From a bacterium (GTDB taxonomy: Bacteria; Bacillota; Bacilli; Lactobacillales; Streptococcaceae): 47,835 bases of DNA. Below the pieces are notes generated by a model, which made no database searches, was not told where the DNA came from, and saw only the letters and a list, made by a program, of their open reading frames with translations. The position numbers and the translations under genes are program-made. Positions 1-8,420 of this stretch are shown here, in pieces; positions within the stretch are counted from its first letter, which is position 1; each line of letters starts with the position of its first letter. The DNA is taken from assembly GCA_905221345.1 (NCBI GenBank), contig CAJNCW010000010.1:1-47835 (forward strand), in the 5' to 3' direction.

Positions 1-83
1 CTTCGATGCGCACCCGCATAGCGGGTGGTTTATTTGTCTCGCACCTGACGGAGCGAGACGGACTAATAGTCACATAATAAGGG
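1..83. other. GC-rich structured stretch at window edge
   Basis: This 83-base stretch is much richer in G+C than what follows. It can fold into two perfect hairpins: CACCCGC/GCGGGTG (11-17 with 21-27) and GTCTCGC/GCGAGAC (36-42 with 53-59). It could be the 3' end of a structured RNA, or of a gene whose body lies left of the window. A plus-strand frame ending with TAA at 75-77 is open from the window edge (about 24 codons). I do not recognise either the RNA or the peptide. Confidence 0.3.
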
Positions 84-113
84 AATCCGAGAAGCTTTCT
101 TCTCGGATTTTTT
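84..113 (+). terminator. Rho-independent terminator
   Basis: An 11-bp perfect stem (AATCCGAGAAG with CTTCTCGGATT, loop CTTT) is followed by a run of T. It ends the transcript entering from the left edge. Confidence 0.85.
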
Positions 114-196
114 ACTCCCATCAATACCATTTCCTTGTGATAATCATATCTTTCATATGATTTTTCTGAAATTTTCTAAATTTTTCAAAAATTCTC

Positions 197-225
197 TTGC
201 ATTTTTCATAAGTTTCTTGTAGAAT
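197..225 (+). promoter_or_regulatory. Promoter of the Nramp-like gene
   Basis: TTGCAT (197-202), a 17-base spacer and TAGAAT (220-225) lie 50 bases upstream of the ATG at 276. A strong ribosome binding site (AGGAGG) follows the promoter. Confidence 0.6.
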
Positions 226-275
226 AGTAGCTACCTATTCAGATTATTCTGAAAATTCAAAAACAGGAGGTTTTT

Positions 276-1538
276 ATGTCACAAGTTACTTCATCACACC
301 AGTCTACCTGGACAAGCAAGCTAAAAGCAATGGGACCCGGGATCCTAATGGCTTCCGCTGCAGTCGGAGGTTCTCACATCGTATCCTCCACTCAAGCCGG
401 TGGTTCTTATGGATGGTCGCTGCTTCTCTTGGTCATCTTAGCCAATGTTTTTAAATATCCATTTTTCCGTTTTGGTGCTGAATACACAGCAGACACTGGA
501 AAGACCTTGGTCGAAGGTTATGCCGAAAAAGGAAAACTCTATCTCTGGATTTTCTTTATTCTCAATGTCTTTTCTGCCTTGGTCAATACTGCTGGTGTTG
601 CCATCCTTTGCTCAGCCATCATTGCTAGCGCCTTTCCAATGATTGGTCTTAGCATCACTCAATGGTCTCTTATCCTTGTTGCGGTCATTTGGGCTATGTT
701 GCTCTTTGGGGGCTACAAACTATTGGACGGTATGGCAAAATGGATCATGTCTGCCTTGACTATTGCAACTGTTCTTGCCGTCATCATTGCTGCCGTTAAG
801 CACCCAGAATACAGCTCTGATTTTATCGAGAAAACACCTTGGCAAATGGCAGCCCTACCCTTTATCGTTTCCCTTCTAGGCTGGATGCCTGCCCCTATTG
901 AAATCTCAGCTATCAACTCACTCTGGTCTGCTGAAAAGAAAAAGACCGTCAACTTTAATACAGAGGATGCTCTTTTCGACTTTAACGTTGGTTACATTGG
1001 AACTGCTATCCTAGCTGTATTCTTTGTGGCACTAGGAGCACTCATTCAATATCCTACAGGGCAAGCGGTTGAAGCTGCTTCTGCCAAATACATCTCGCAA
1101 TTTGTGGGCATGTATGCCTCTGTCCTTGGCGAATGGTCTCGATATTTGATTACCTTTATCGCCTTTCTCTGTATCTTTGGGACAGTCATTACTGTCATCG
1201 ATGGCTATTCACGTGTCAATCAGGCCTCCCTTCAACTCTTAGCAAATCAAAAAGAGGATAATCGTAAATCTTTGAACATCTGGATGACCATTACCGCTAT
1301 CATTGGTATCGTCATCATCAAGTTCTTTGCTGGTCAAGTTTCTACCATGCTTCGCTTTGCCATGATTGGATCTTTTCTTACAACACCATTCTTTGCCCTT
1401 TTGAACTATGTGTTGGTCACAGGTGAAAATAAAAATCTTCCTTCTTGGTTGAAACTCCTCGCTATCGCAGGATTGATTTTCCTCTTTGGCTTTGCCATCT
1501 TCTTTATCTATGCACTTGCCATCGGAAAAGCAGGTTAA
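276..1538 (+). CDS. Nramp-family-like transporter with non-canonical metal site
   Basis: This 420-residue integral membrane protein has about eleven hydrophobic segments and the Nramp fold signature GPG at residues 20-22. Classical Nramp proteins import Mn2+/Fe2+ with protons, using a DPGN motif in TM1 and MPH in TM6. Here the aligned positions read GGSH (31-34) and MPA (204-206), so the metal-binding Asp and Asn and the His-bearing motif are missing. The substrate therefore may not be Mn2+/Fe2+; other divergent Nramp relatives carry Mg2+ or unknown ions. The start is clear: AGGAGG lies 6 bases upstream of ATG. The gene is monocistronic, with a promoter at 197-225 and a terminator at 1545-1573. 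Family assignment is firm; substrate is unknown. Confidence 0.85.
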   Translation: MSQVTSSHQSTWTSKLKAMGPGILMASAAVGGSHIVSSTQAGGSYGWSLLLLVILANVFKYPFFRFGAEYTADTGKTLVEGYAEKGKLYLWIFFILNVFSALVNTAGVAILCSAIIASAFPMIGLSITQWSLILVAVIWAMLLFGGYKLLDGMAKWIMSALTIATVLAVIIAAVKHPEYSSDFIEKTPWQMAALPFIVSLLGWMPAPIEISAINSLWSAEKKKTVNFNTEDALFDFNVGYIGTAILAVFFVALGALIQYPTGQAVEAASAKYISQFVGMYASVLGEWSRYLITFIAFLCIFGTVITVIDGYSRVNQASLQLLANQKEDNRKSLNIWMTITAIIGIVIIKFFAGQVSTMLRFAMIGSFLTTPFFALLNYVLVTGENKNLPSWLKLLAIAGLIFLFGFAIFFIYALAIGKAG

Positions 1539-1544
1539 TTCCAA

Positions 1545-1573
1545 AGCAGCACCCCCGTCTGGGTGCTTTTTTC
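1545..1573 (+). terminator. Terminator of the Nramp-like gene
   Basis: Stem AGCACCC/GGGTGCT (48-54 with 61-67 of the 1500s) is followed by six T, directly after the stop codon. Confidence 0.85.
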
Positions 1574-1576
1574 TGC

Positions 1577-1610
1577 ATTCAAAAGGCAGTTGAGAAAATC
1601 CAACTGCCTA
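1577..1610 (-). terminator. Terminator of nrdI
   Basis: A 9-bp perfect stem (AGGCAGTTG/CAACTGCCT) on the minus strand is followed by TTTT, just past the nrdI stop. Confidence 0.75.
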
Positions 1611-1621
1611 CTTGAACGATT

Positions 1622-2092
1622 CTAACTTTCTGAATCCAATCCATACAAGTCTGCGATAATCGCTGCGACCTTTTTAATATCTCCCAGCATTCCACGCATT
1701 TCAAAGTCTGCTAGGACCGGGAAGCCAAAGCGCTGGCTGTACTGCTTGGCAGTCAGACAGTATTGGTTATTAAAATTGCGATTACCAGATCCCACTACAC
1801 CAAAACACTTACTGGCATTGTTTCCATAGGCGATAAAATCACCCACTGGAGTCGTTAGAATCTCAACATCACCGTTATCGACACCATTTCCACCTTCTAG
1901 ATAAGTTGGTAAAAAGGCGACATAAGGATGATCCATCTCAAAGAATTCTTGACCTTCCTTGACCAGATCCTTGATATGAATCTTTTGGACCTCAATTCCT
2001 TCGTACTGAGACAAGAGATAGTCCTTAAGTCGGGTTACAAAACTCTCTGTATTCCCGCTCAAACTGATATACACTAAGGATATTTTTTTCAT
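1622..2092 (-). CDS. nrdI: NrdI, flavoprotein activator of class Ib ribonucleotide reductase
   Basis: This 156-residue flavodoxin-like protein has the NrdI start ([18 protein letters not shown]), where the SGNTE loop binds the FMN phosphate. It also has a glycine-rich [14 protein letters not shown] segment at about residues 99-112, which is diagnostic of the family. NrdI reduces oxygen so that the dimanganese-tyrosyl radical of NrdF can be assembled. No nrdE, nrdF or nrdH lies nearby, so this is a stand-alone nrdI; the reductase genes must be elsewhere. ATG at 2092 is preceded by GAGGT. It is flanked by its own terminator and by a separate membrane-protein gene upstream. Confidence 0.93.
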   Translation of the reverse strand: MKKISLVYISLSGNTESFVTRLKDYLLSQYEGIEVQKIHIKDLVKEGQEFFEMDHPYVAFLPTYLEGGNGVDNGDVEILTTPVGDFIAYGNNASKCFGVVGSGNRNFNNQYCLTAKQYSQRFGFPVLADFEMRGMLGDIKKVAAIIADLYGLDSES

Positions 2093-2169
2093 GTTGACCT
2101 CTATTTTTATGTTTACGATATAAAAAGAACTAACAAGATTGTAACTTGATAGTTCCCTTTTGTCAATAC

Positions 2170-2703
2170 TTAGGCAGCCTCTTCTGCTTCGACTTCCTCA
2201 GTCAAGTCCTTTTGTTGACGCCACATCTTGTAAAAGACAATGGCAAGGAAGAGGACATTGATAACAACAAATAAAATCGTTGTTCCCTTTCCAAGGACTT
2301 CTGTCCCTAGTCGCAAAGTTTCATCACGGATAGCTTGTACAGCATCTTGCATACCCATGTAAGTATAAATCGAACCAACAATGGCAAGCAAAACATAAGC
2401 AATGTAAGCATAATTTGCATATTGCAAATGATTACGAACCAAGAGCACAATACCTGCGACTACTAAAATCGCAGATAAAATAATCAAAACGATGTTAACA
2501 GTCGAATGCGATAATTCAGCTGTCTTATGTAGATAATTAATCGTATCCTCCAACTGCTGGGCGCTGAGACCTTGGACCTGAGTTTGACCAGCACGTAGAG
2601 CCTCTTTACTAGGCACCGGGCTCAACAAGCCAAACAGAGACATAGCTGAAATCAATGCAGATAGAACTAATAAAACCCATAGGTAGATTGGTTTCTTTTT
2701 CAT
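2170..2703 (-). CDS. Conserved four-helix membrane protein of unknown function
   Basis: This 177-residue protein has about four predicted transmembrane helices (residues 7-28, 68-88, 95-115 and 143-160). An extracytoplasmic loop of about 40 residues lies after the first helix, and the C-terminal tail is acidic and alanine-rich (EEVEAEEAA). I see no catalytic motif. It lies 58 bases downstream of the response regulator gene on the same strand and may be read from the same transcript. In pneumococcus a homologue sits between nrdI and the TCS07 regulator (from memory). AAGGAGG precedes ATG at 2703. Function unknown. Confidence 0.75.
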   Translation of the reverse strand: MKKKPIYLWVLLVLSALISAMSLFGLLSPVPSKEALRAGQTQVQGLSAQQLEDTINYLHKTAELSHSTVNIVLIILSAILVVAGIVLLVRNHLQYANYAYIAYVLLAIVGSIYTYMGMQDAVQAIRDETLRLGTEVLGKGTTILFVVINVLFLAIVFYKMWRQQKDLTEEVEAEEAA

Positions 2704-2761
2704 ATTTTCCTCCTTAAGGCATTTTGGACATTATAGCATTTTTTGCACGTAAATTCAAGCT

Positions 2762-4048
2762 TTATAGGGAACTTTCGACTTGTTTCCGATAAGCTTTTGG
2801 CGATTTTCCGCACAATTTACGGAAGACCTTGTAAAAATATCCGACATTACTATAACCAACGGCATAACAAATATCTTCAATGCTATCACTGGTTGAGAGC
2901 AAGAGTTGCTGGGCAGCTTTGATGCGTTGCTTGTTGAGCAATTCCGCAAAGGTTGAGTTAGTTTCTCTTTTGATTAGCTGACCGAGATAGACTGGATTGA
3001 TAAAAAGATCCTTGCTGATATCCTTAAGCGAGAGCTCTTTCTGATAATCACGCCCAATCACCTCCAGGACACTGACCACGTTTTCATTCATACGGTACTG
3101 GCCAAAGAACTTAGTCAAGGTTTCTTTGATATATGCAACCAATTCTTCAAAGGAGTTAATGGCATGGATGGCTTTGACAATCTCGGTCATATCATCTGCT
3201 TTTAGGTGTTCAAACAAATGAAAGACATCCATGACAAACTGGGTGAAGAGCTGCTTCGTGATGGCTACGCGCGGGGTATTCTCCAAAACGACCTTCTCTA
3301 GTAGAGTTAATTCCTCAATGATTTGATTGATATTCCCTTGGATAATCACCCGATAAATCGGCTCGTAATAAGCAAACAAACTCTCGGATTTTTCTAGATT
3401 GACTGAACCGTAGAAAAGGGCTTTTTCAACATTGATCTTCCAATTCTCAAAGGACTGCTGGTAGGGTGCTTCAAATGGTGTCACGACGATTCCATCTAGC
3501 GGTTGATCGGAGATGAAAATCTGCCAGTCTTGCCCCAAAACATAGTAAGGAATGGTGAAAGAGCCTTGCTTTTCCTTGGAAAGACCTATCCACCAGTTTT
3601 CTTTACCTGCTAAATAGTTAGTAAATCCTGTCTCATCCAATTCCTGACTAAGGGTCTGACTTTGCTCCTCCTTTTCTTGAAGCTGTCGCGCAATTTTTTC
3701 TAATAAATTGCCCAACTCCACCTTGTCTACTGGCTTGACCAGATAATCCACGACACTAAGGTTCATGGCTTTTTTGACGTACTCAAACTCCTGATAACCA
3801 GACAGCAAGATATAATAGGTATCTGGAAGCAGCTCCTTCATTTCCTTAATCATCTCAAGCCCTGTCTTATCTGGCATATTGACATCGGAAATGATCACAT
3901 CTACTGGATTTCCCTTGACATAGTCTAAAGCATCATCAGCATGATTGGCTGTTGCGACGACCTGCATATCCCATTTTTCAAAGGGGATTAATCGCTTGAG
4001 CCCCTCTGTCACCATATACTCGTCGTCTACTAATAAAACTTTATACAT
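2762..4048 (-). CDS. AraC-type response regulator (TCS07-like, YesN family)
   Basis: This 428-residue two-component response regulator has an N-terminal receiver domain (residues 1-120) with acidic pair D8-D9, phospho-acceptor D55 in ISDVNMPD, and K104 in the LVKPVDK motif. A middle linker of unknown role follows (about 130-320). The C-terminal AraC/XylS DNA-binding domain (about 325-428) has two helix-turn-helix units, the second being GYSNVGYFYKVFRK. It lies 12 bases downstream of the histidine kinase and is certainly its partner. In pneumococcus the equivalent system (TCS07) has been linked to host-glycan use, from memory; YesMN-type systems usually control sugar uptake genes. Confidence 0.9.
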   Translation of the reverse strand: MYKVLLVDDEYMVTEGLKRLIPFEKWDMQVVATANHADDALDYVKGNPVDVIISDVNMPDKTGLEMIKEMKELLPDTYYILLSGYQEFEYVKKAMNLSVVDYLVKPVDKVELGNLLEKIARQLQEKEEQSQTLSQELDETGFTNYLAGKENWWIGLSKEKQGSFTIPYYVLGQDWQIFISDQPLDGIVVTPFEAPYQQSFENWKINVEKALFYGSVNLEKSESLFAYYEPIYRVIIQGNINQIIEELTLLEKVVLENTPRVAITKQLFTQFVMDVFHLFEHLKADDMTEIVKAIHAINSFEELVAYIKETLTKFFGQYRMNENVVSVLEVIGRDYQKELSLKDISKDLFINPVYLGQLIKRETNSTFAELLNKQRIKAAQQLLLSTSDSIEDICYAVGYSNVGYFYKVFRKLCGKSPKAYRKQVESSL

Positions 4049-4060
4049 TTCCCTTCCTTT

Positions 4061-5743
4061 CTATTCATCCTGGATAGTGATATGGTAACGAACACCTTCT
4101 TGCTCAGCTGACTCGACACTGATTTGGTAGCGATCCCCAAAATAGAGGACAAAGCGTTCGTGTACATTGACTATTCCAATTGATTGTCGCTCTCCGCTAT
4201 AGCTTGCCTCGTGCTCAAAACTTCTCTGAGTTAGTTTTTCTTGCAAGCTAGCTAGTTTCTCAGCAGTCATCCCGCGACCATTGTCTACCACTAGGATTTC
4301 AACAAAACCTTGGCCCTTCAAAACCTTGATACTGATCACATTGTCTGTTCGGCGGTGGTCAATACCGTGGGCAAAGTAGTTTTCTACCAATGGTTGGAGC
4401 GTAAACTTGGGAATCCTCATATTTTCTAATTCGGGTGCAATCTTAAAACCATAGGCAACTGACTTTGGATAACGCACCATACAGAGATAGCTGTATTTGC
4501 GACAAAATTCTAATTCTTGCTTCAGCGTCGTTTCCCGCTCATCGGAGATATTATTGCGTAGTAAACTGCTAAATTCATAGATAATATCCGCCAGTTCATC
4601 TTGGCTTTCCATGACGGCATACATCCGTAAAAACTCCAGAGTATTGTACATAAAGTGAGGATTGATTTGAGCCTGTAGGGCTCGCATATTGGCATCCTTT
4701 TGGCTGAGCTCCAGCTGATAGATATCATGGATATTTTTTTCCAGTCGATCCAACATATCATTGGTTGTTTCTGCAATGAGGAGCAATTCCTGATCTTTTT
4801 CAGAAGTATCGATCCGAAGTCCCTCTTCTCCTTGGGCAATAACCTGGATAGACTCCACCAAATCCACAACCTGCCTTTGGTAATTGGAGAAGGTCTGCCT
4901 CAAGGTCACATATAAAATAATAATAAAGAGAACACTCAAACCAACAATGACAGCGGAACTAGTTAAAGTCCCAGTAAGAACAAAATCCTTAGGAACTGCT
5001 GATTGGACTTGATAGCCGTGTGATGTCAAACCTACAATCCAATTTTCCCGTTCAGCTACTACATTTTCCCCTATATGAAACAATTCAGTATCAAAAGGGG
5101 AGGTGATCGTCACGGCCACAGGAATCAGACCGCGAGTATTATCAATTGCTTGGTAAAGTACATCCTGCGATAAAGAAATGTAGATAACACCTAGAGACTG
5201 ATCGGAGTTAGGATCAAGTACTGGTATGGCAAAACTATTGGCTGCTGGTTTGAAATCCTCAGCAAGAATTTTCTCCCCGCTACGTTTCTCTCTAGTAGAA
5301 ACGTAGACTTCCTTGTAGTCTTGCAAAACAATTGCAACACCTGTCACAAAGTCATTTCTTACATACAAATCATCAATGTTTTCATATAAGGATACTGAGA
5401 CATAGGGAGACGCTTTACGTTGCAACAGCCAGTAAAAATAATCCGATGTACTCAGACTAAAATACTTATAAATCCCCTCTATCCGTGCTCGATTTTCAAC
5501 CAGTTCCTGCGCTAGCTGAGTCGACTCCCTGTGGTAATATTCAATCTCACTCACTGTCCGAGTCGTTACACGTTGAGCTACTCGCTGGGCCTCTTTCTCA
5601 CGTGAATTCCAGTCAGCATACGATAGCATAATCGCAAAACTAGCAATGACCACTATCATAACCAAACTATAAGTCCGTAAGAGCGAGTGGAGCCAGAACG
5701 AGTTCATTTTATTTTGTCGCCAATTTTTCATGGATACTTTCAT
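4061..5743 (-). CDS. Sensor histidine kinase (TCS07-like, YesM/LytS class)
   Basis: This 560-residue membrane kinase has an N-terminal helix, an extracytoplasmic sensor of about 240 residues, a second helix (SSAVIVGLSVLFIIILYVTL) and a HAMP-like linker. The phospho-acceptor box is of the His_kinase type (QINPHFMYNTLEF, His in NPHF), and the HATPase_c domain carries PLVENYFAHG and VDNGRGM. The start is uncertain. ATG at 5743 is chosen because a GGAA lies upstream; ATG at 5731 or 5705-5707 is also possible, the last giving almost no overlap with the preceding gene. The preceding yesL-like gene overlaps this one by 35 bases, which suggests translational coupling. It phosphorylates the regulator encoded just downstream. 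Confidence 0.88.
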   Translation of the reverse strand: MKVSMKNWRQNKMNSFWLHSLLRTYSLVMIVVIASFAIMLSYADWNSREKEAQRVAQRVTTRTVSEIEYYHRESTQLAQELVENRARIEGIYKYFSLSTSDYFYWLLQRKASPYVSVSLYENIDDLYVRNDFVTGVAIVLQDYKEVYVSTREKRSGEKILAEDFKPAANSFAIPVLDPNSDQSLGVIYISLSQDVLYQAIDNTRGLIPVAVTITSPFDTELFHIGENVVAERENWIVGLTSHGYQVQSAVPKDFVLTGTLTSSAVIVGLSVLFIIILYVTLRQTFSNYQRQVVDLVESIQVIAQGEEGLRIDTSEKDQELLLIAETTNDMLDRLEKNIHDIYQLELSQKDANMRALQAQINPHFMYNTLEFLRMYAVMESQDELADIIYEFSSLLRNNISDERETTLKQELEFCRKYSYLCMVRYPKSVAYGFKIAPELENMRIPKFTLQPLVENYFAHGIDHRRTDNVISIKVLKGQGFVEILVVDNGRGMTAEKLASLQEKLTQRSFEHEASYSGERQSIGIVNVHERFVLYFGDRYQISVESAEQEGVRYHITIQDE

Positions 5744-6323
5744 ATACGGGTTCCAACATATCACTGATAAAGAAATGCCACATCCCAATTCCTACGAAGG
5801 AAAGCAAGGCGGGCATATAGTAACCAATTCCTATAAGCATGACTGTACCAAATAAAACCTTGGCTAGAGCCGGTAAACTCATAAAAATCCCGACAAGAGC
5901 GAGTTTTACAGTATTTCTATAAGAAAGTTCATAATAAACTTGTAGCTTCAACGAAACGGTATACGCCAAGAAAATGAAAACAATGACAAGGATATTGAGA
6001 AAGGTCGCCAAGAGATGAAAAATGGTCTGGTGAGGCAATTGGATCAGGAGATATAGGCCATAGATCAAAATCAAATCCACACCTATAAAAGTGTAAAAGG
6101 TGAGATTGCTCTTGATAAAGTTACTCTTAAAAAGCCCCCAGGCTTCCTTTAAATTGTAAGCTCGGTAACTGTAGCCATGCTCAGCATACAAACTCATAAG
6201 GGTGGCACTAGCTGGCGCCAAGCCGAACACGATACCTCCTGCTAATGTTAATAGCCAGAAAAAAGCTGTCGCAAGCATTCCTAAAAAGAAACGATTAAAG
6301 ACAAATTCTAGAAACTTTCCCAT
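5709..6323 (-). CDS. YesL-like (DUF624) membrane protein
   Basis: This 204-residue protein has five to six predicted transmembrane helices and the DUF624/YesL N-terminus (a short amphipathic stretch, then FFWLLTLAGGIVFGLAPASATL). YesL proteins are found with YesMN-type two-component systems and sugar ABC transporters; their function is not established. It is the first gene of the yesL-kinase-regulator operon. Its 3' end overlaps the kinase start. ATG at 6323 is preceded by AAGGAGG. The promoter at 6353-6379 overlaps a CcpA-like site. The assignment rests on hydropathy, N-terminal pattern and context. Confidence 0.78.
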   Translation of the reverse strand: MGKFLEFVFNRFFLGMLATAFFWLLTLAGGIVFGLAPASATLMSLYAEHGYSYRAYNLKEAWGLFKSNFIKSNLTFYTFIGVDLILIYGLYLLIQLPHQTIFHLLATFLNILVIVFIFLAYTVSLKLQVYYELSYRNTVKLALVGIFMSLPALAKVLFGTVMLIGIGYYMPALLSFVGIGMWHFFISDMLEPVYESIHEKLATK

Positions 6324-6352
6324 GATATCCTCCTTAAAACAACTATGTGACT

Positions 6353-6379
6353 ATTATATCATATTTCAAACGTTTTCAA
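6353..6379 (-). promoter_or_regulatory. Promoter with a cre-like (CcpA) site for the yesL-TCS operon
   Basis: A TATAAT (plus 6353-6358) lies 30 bases upstream of the yesL-like start. Just upstream, in the -35 region, is TGAAAACGTTTGAA (minus strand, plus 6366-6379). It matches the cre consensus TGWAARCGYTWNCW at 13 of 14 positions. This would place the operon under carbon catabolite control. Confidence 0.55.
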
Positions 6380-6395
6380 AAATATAGAGCTCCCA

Positions 6396-6424
6396 TTTAC
6401 AATCCTCAAAAAGCATGATACAAT
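6396..6424 (+). promoter_or_regulatory. Promoter of the ECF S-component gene
   Basis: TTTACA (6396-6401), a 17-base spacer and an extended -10 TGATACAAT (TACAAT at 6419-6424). It lies 33 bases upstream of the ATG at 6457. Confidence 0.65.
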
Positions 6425-6456
6425 TGGTTTTGTTAGTTTGTATCAAGGAGATTCTC

Positions 6457-7026
6457 ATGAAGAAAAATATCTTAACCACCCTCTTGGTCGTCGTCCTCTA
6501 TTTTCTCTGTGTAGGGATTGGAGTCTTCCTCGGACACCTGGTCGACCAAACGGGTAATATGTTCTACGCGCCTGCCTTTTCTGCCCTTGTCGGGGGTAGC
6601 GTCTACATGTTTCTTTTGGCGAAGGTTCCTCGTTTTGGAGCGATTACCACTCTAGGTCTTTTTATGGCGATTTTCTTCCTAGCTAGTAAACACGGCGCTG
6701 GTGCTTTTCTACCAGCTATCGCCTGTGGTCTTGCAGCAGATGCCATCGCTCATCTCGGCAATTACAAAGATCGAATCAAAAACACCCTCTCCTTCCTTGT
6801 CTTTGCTTTTAGTACAAGTGGCCCTATCTTCCTCATGTGGATCCGTCCCAAAGCTTACGTGGCTACCTTACTCGCGCGTGGAAAATCCCAAGAATACATT
6901 GACCGTATCATGGTCGCTCCAGAGTTAGACAAAATCCTTCTCTTTGTCGCAAGCATCCTTCTAGGTGCCTTGATTGGGGCTGTCATTGGGCAATTTCTAA
7001 ATCAAAAAATAGCTGATAAAACATAA
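6457..7026 (+). CDS. MptD/Trep_Strep-family ECF transporter S component
   Basis: This 189-residue hydrophobic protein has about five to six helices. It resembles the Trep_Strep (MptD) integral membrane family, which are substrate-binding S components of energy-coupling-factor transporters in streptococci and treponemes. The substrate is unknown. No energising ATPases or T component lie next to it, so it would share a module encoded elsewhere. ATG at 6457 is chosen over an upstream in-frame start because AAGGAG lies 6 bases before it. It is divergent from the YesL-type operon and has its own promoter and terminator. Confidence 0.68.
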   Translation: MKKNILTTLLVVVLYFLCVGIGVFLGHLVDQTGNMFYAPAFSALVGGSVYMFLLAKVPRFGAITTLGLFMAIFFLASKHGAGAFLPAIACGLAADAIAHLGNYKDRIKNTLSFLVFAFSTSGPIFLMWIRPKAYVATLLARGKSQEYIDRIMVAPELDKILLFVASILLGALIGAVIGQFLNQKIADKT

Positions 7027-7029
7027 GGT

Positions 7030-7074
7030 AAAAGCCCTGAAGACTAGCAATGCCTATCTCCAGGGCCTTTTTGT
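7030..7074. terminator. Shared bidirectional terminator
   Basis: GCCCTGAAG/CTCCAGGGC form an inverted repeat with A/T runs on both sides. It can end both the plus-strand ECF gene and the minus-strand dltB-dltD-dltX transcript. Confidence 0.75.
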
Positions 7075-7082
7075 ATACAATC

Positions 7083-7241
7083 TTAGAATTCACTATAGAT
7101 AAATTCTTGAATATTTGAAAAATCGGTCACAAAACAGTAAATCACGATGCTCAAGATAACAGTATAGAAAAATAGCGTCCACAAGATTAAACGCTGTGTG
7201 TTAGTTAGCTTGGTTTGCAAATTTGTAAAGTTCTTTTTCAA
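7083..7241 (-). CDS. dltX: DltX-like microprotein (overlaps dltD)
   Basis: This 52-residue membrane microprotein starts at TTG 7241 inside the end of dltD (41-base overlap, +1 frame). AAGGA lies 10 bases upstream. A later TTG at 7218-7220 would give 45 residues. It has one hydrophobic helix (RLILWTLFFYTVILSIVIYC) and ends FIYSEF. DltX proteins are 45-50 residues with one helix and a conserved C-terminal FIYNEF; the terminal motif is reported to take part in D-alanyl transfer between DltB and DltD, with its Tyr as the proposed carrier. Length, topology, position in a dltBD unit and the C-terminus all match. In ordinary operons dltX is first (dltXABCD); here it is last. The non-ATG start is the weakest point. 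Confidence 0.8.
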   Translation of the reverse strand: MKKNFTNLQTKLTNTQRLILWTLFFYTVILSIVIYCFVTDFSNIQEFIYSEF

Positions 7242-8373
7242 CTTCCATCCATCCTTTCACTCCAACGTGCATCACGTCAAATAAAAAGTAATCATCATAC
7301 TCTCTGTTTCCATAGTTTAATACGGTTGCACCGTGGCTTTTTGCGACATCTTCTATTTTTTTATAAGTTTTCTCCCGCATCTCTCTTGAGACACCAGTGT
7401 AGTCATTCCATTTCCCGTTTACTGGGAAAATAATAACCTCAACTTCAATGCCCAATTCTTTAGCAACTGTCAAGAAGAGTTCCATATCTGAATACTCTGG
7501 TGACTCCAGATAGCTCAAATCTTTATTGGAATCTTTCAGCGATGCATAGCGATCTTTTAAGTAAGTATTGTAGTAGTTATTATCAACAGCATAGTCATTA
7601 TTATCTGTTTTCTTTTTGACCTCTTCTACAAACTGATTCGTCATTTTCTGCCAATCATAGTCTGGGATTTTGTCTCCTAGTGAAGGATAATCTGATTTAG
7701 CATGTTTTTGATAAAAAGTCTGTTTGAGCTTAAAGGAATACATAGCGTTCTCAAACTCTAATAGTTTTTTATCAACAATAGTTCCTTTTCCATCTATGAA
7801 ATAACTTTTGTATTTTTTGTAGATGTCATTTTGTTGCTTGTTCCCCTTGGTAATCTCGATAATGCGATTGATTATTTTTTCTTTCGTTTCTTTACTAATC
7901 TTGTCATTATCTAGCATGTGAAAAATATGTTCCTGAGAAGCCTTGTTCAAAAAGGCATCTTGATGGGTTCCATCTTTTTCAAACCACTGAACAGACTCTA
8001 CTATAGCTACTTTTCGCTTGGTCATAGCTCCTTCAATAGAGCTCAAGGTCGTAGCCTGAATGATGTTTTGAGAATAACTGGTCCCAATCTGCATGATATT
8101 AAAATCGTTGTAGTTAAAAATTTTATTGGGATGATAATCTTCATTTATCGTCGCGACCAACTCTGAGGAACCCATTAGAACCAGTGTATTGGGGGCGATA
8201 TTGCTTGTTAAAATATCTCTACTTTTATACTTTTCATATGAGGTGCTATAACGAATACTGTTATCCTTGACTTTATAATAATCATCAATCTTCTTGACAT
8301 ACGTCACATTTAAAAGGGCAAGCGTCGCAATTACGAGCACAAGCGATAGTAAAAATGCTTTTAATTTAATCAT
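7201..8373 (-). CDS. dltD: DltD-like teichoic-acid D-alanyl transfer protein
   Basis: This 390-residue protein has one N-terminal membrane anchor (residues 5-25) and an extracytoplasmic SGNH-type domain. The nucleophile Ser lies in LMGSSELVA (about residues 66-74). The Asp-His pair lies in FDVMHVGVKGW near the C-terminus, which is the DltD form of the catalytic dyad. DltD finishes D-alanine transfer onto (lipo)teichoic acid outside the cell. All catalytic residues are present, so it looks active. It is preceded by dltB (47-base gap) and overlaps the dltX-like gene. It is shorter than the usual streptococcal DltD (about 420 residues). No dltA or dltC is present, so this is probably a second set in addition to a complete dlt operon elsewhere. 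Confidence 0.87.
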   Translation of the reverse strand: MIKLKAFLLSLVLVIATLALLNVTYVKKIDDYYKVKDNSIRYSTSYEKYKSRDILTSNIAPNTLVLMGSSELVATINEDYHPNKIFNYNDFNIMQIGTSYSQNIIQATTLSSIEGAMTKRKVAIVESVQWFEKDGTHQDAFLNKASQEHIFHMLDNDKISKETKEKIINRIIEITKGNKQQNDIYKKYKSYFIDGKGTIVDKKLLEFENAMYSFKLKQTFYQKHAKSDYPSLGDKIPDYDWQKMTNQFVEEVKKKTDNNDYAVDNNYYNTYLKDRYASLKDSNKDLSYLESPEYSDMELFLTVAKELGIEVEVIIFPVNGKWNDYTGVSREMREKTYKKIEDVAKSHGATVLNYGNREYDDYFLFDVMHVGVKGWMEVEKELYKFANQAN

Positions 8374-8420
8374 CTCGTTTTATCCTATCCCTTCGATCTG
8401 TCCGATTTCTTTTCAATCTC

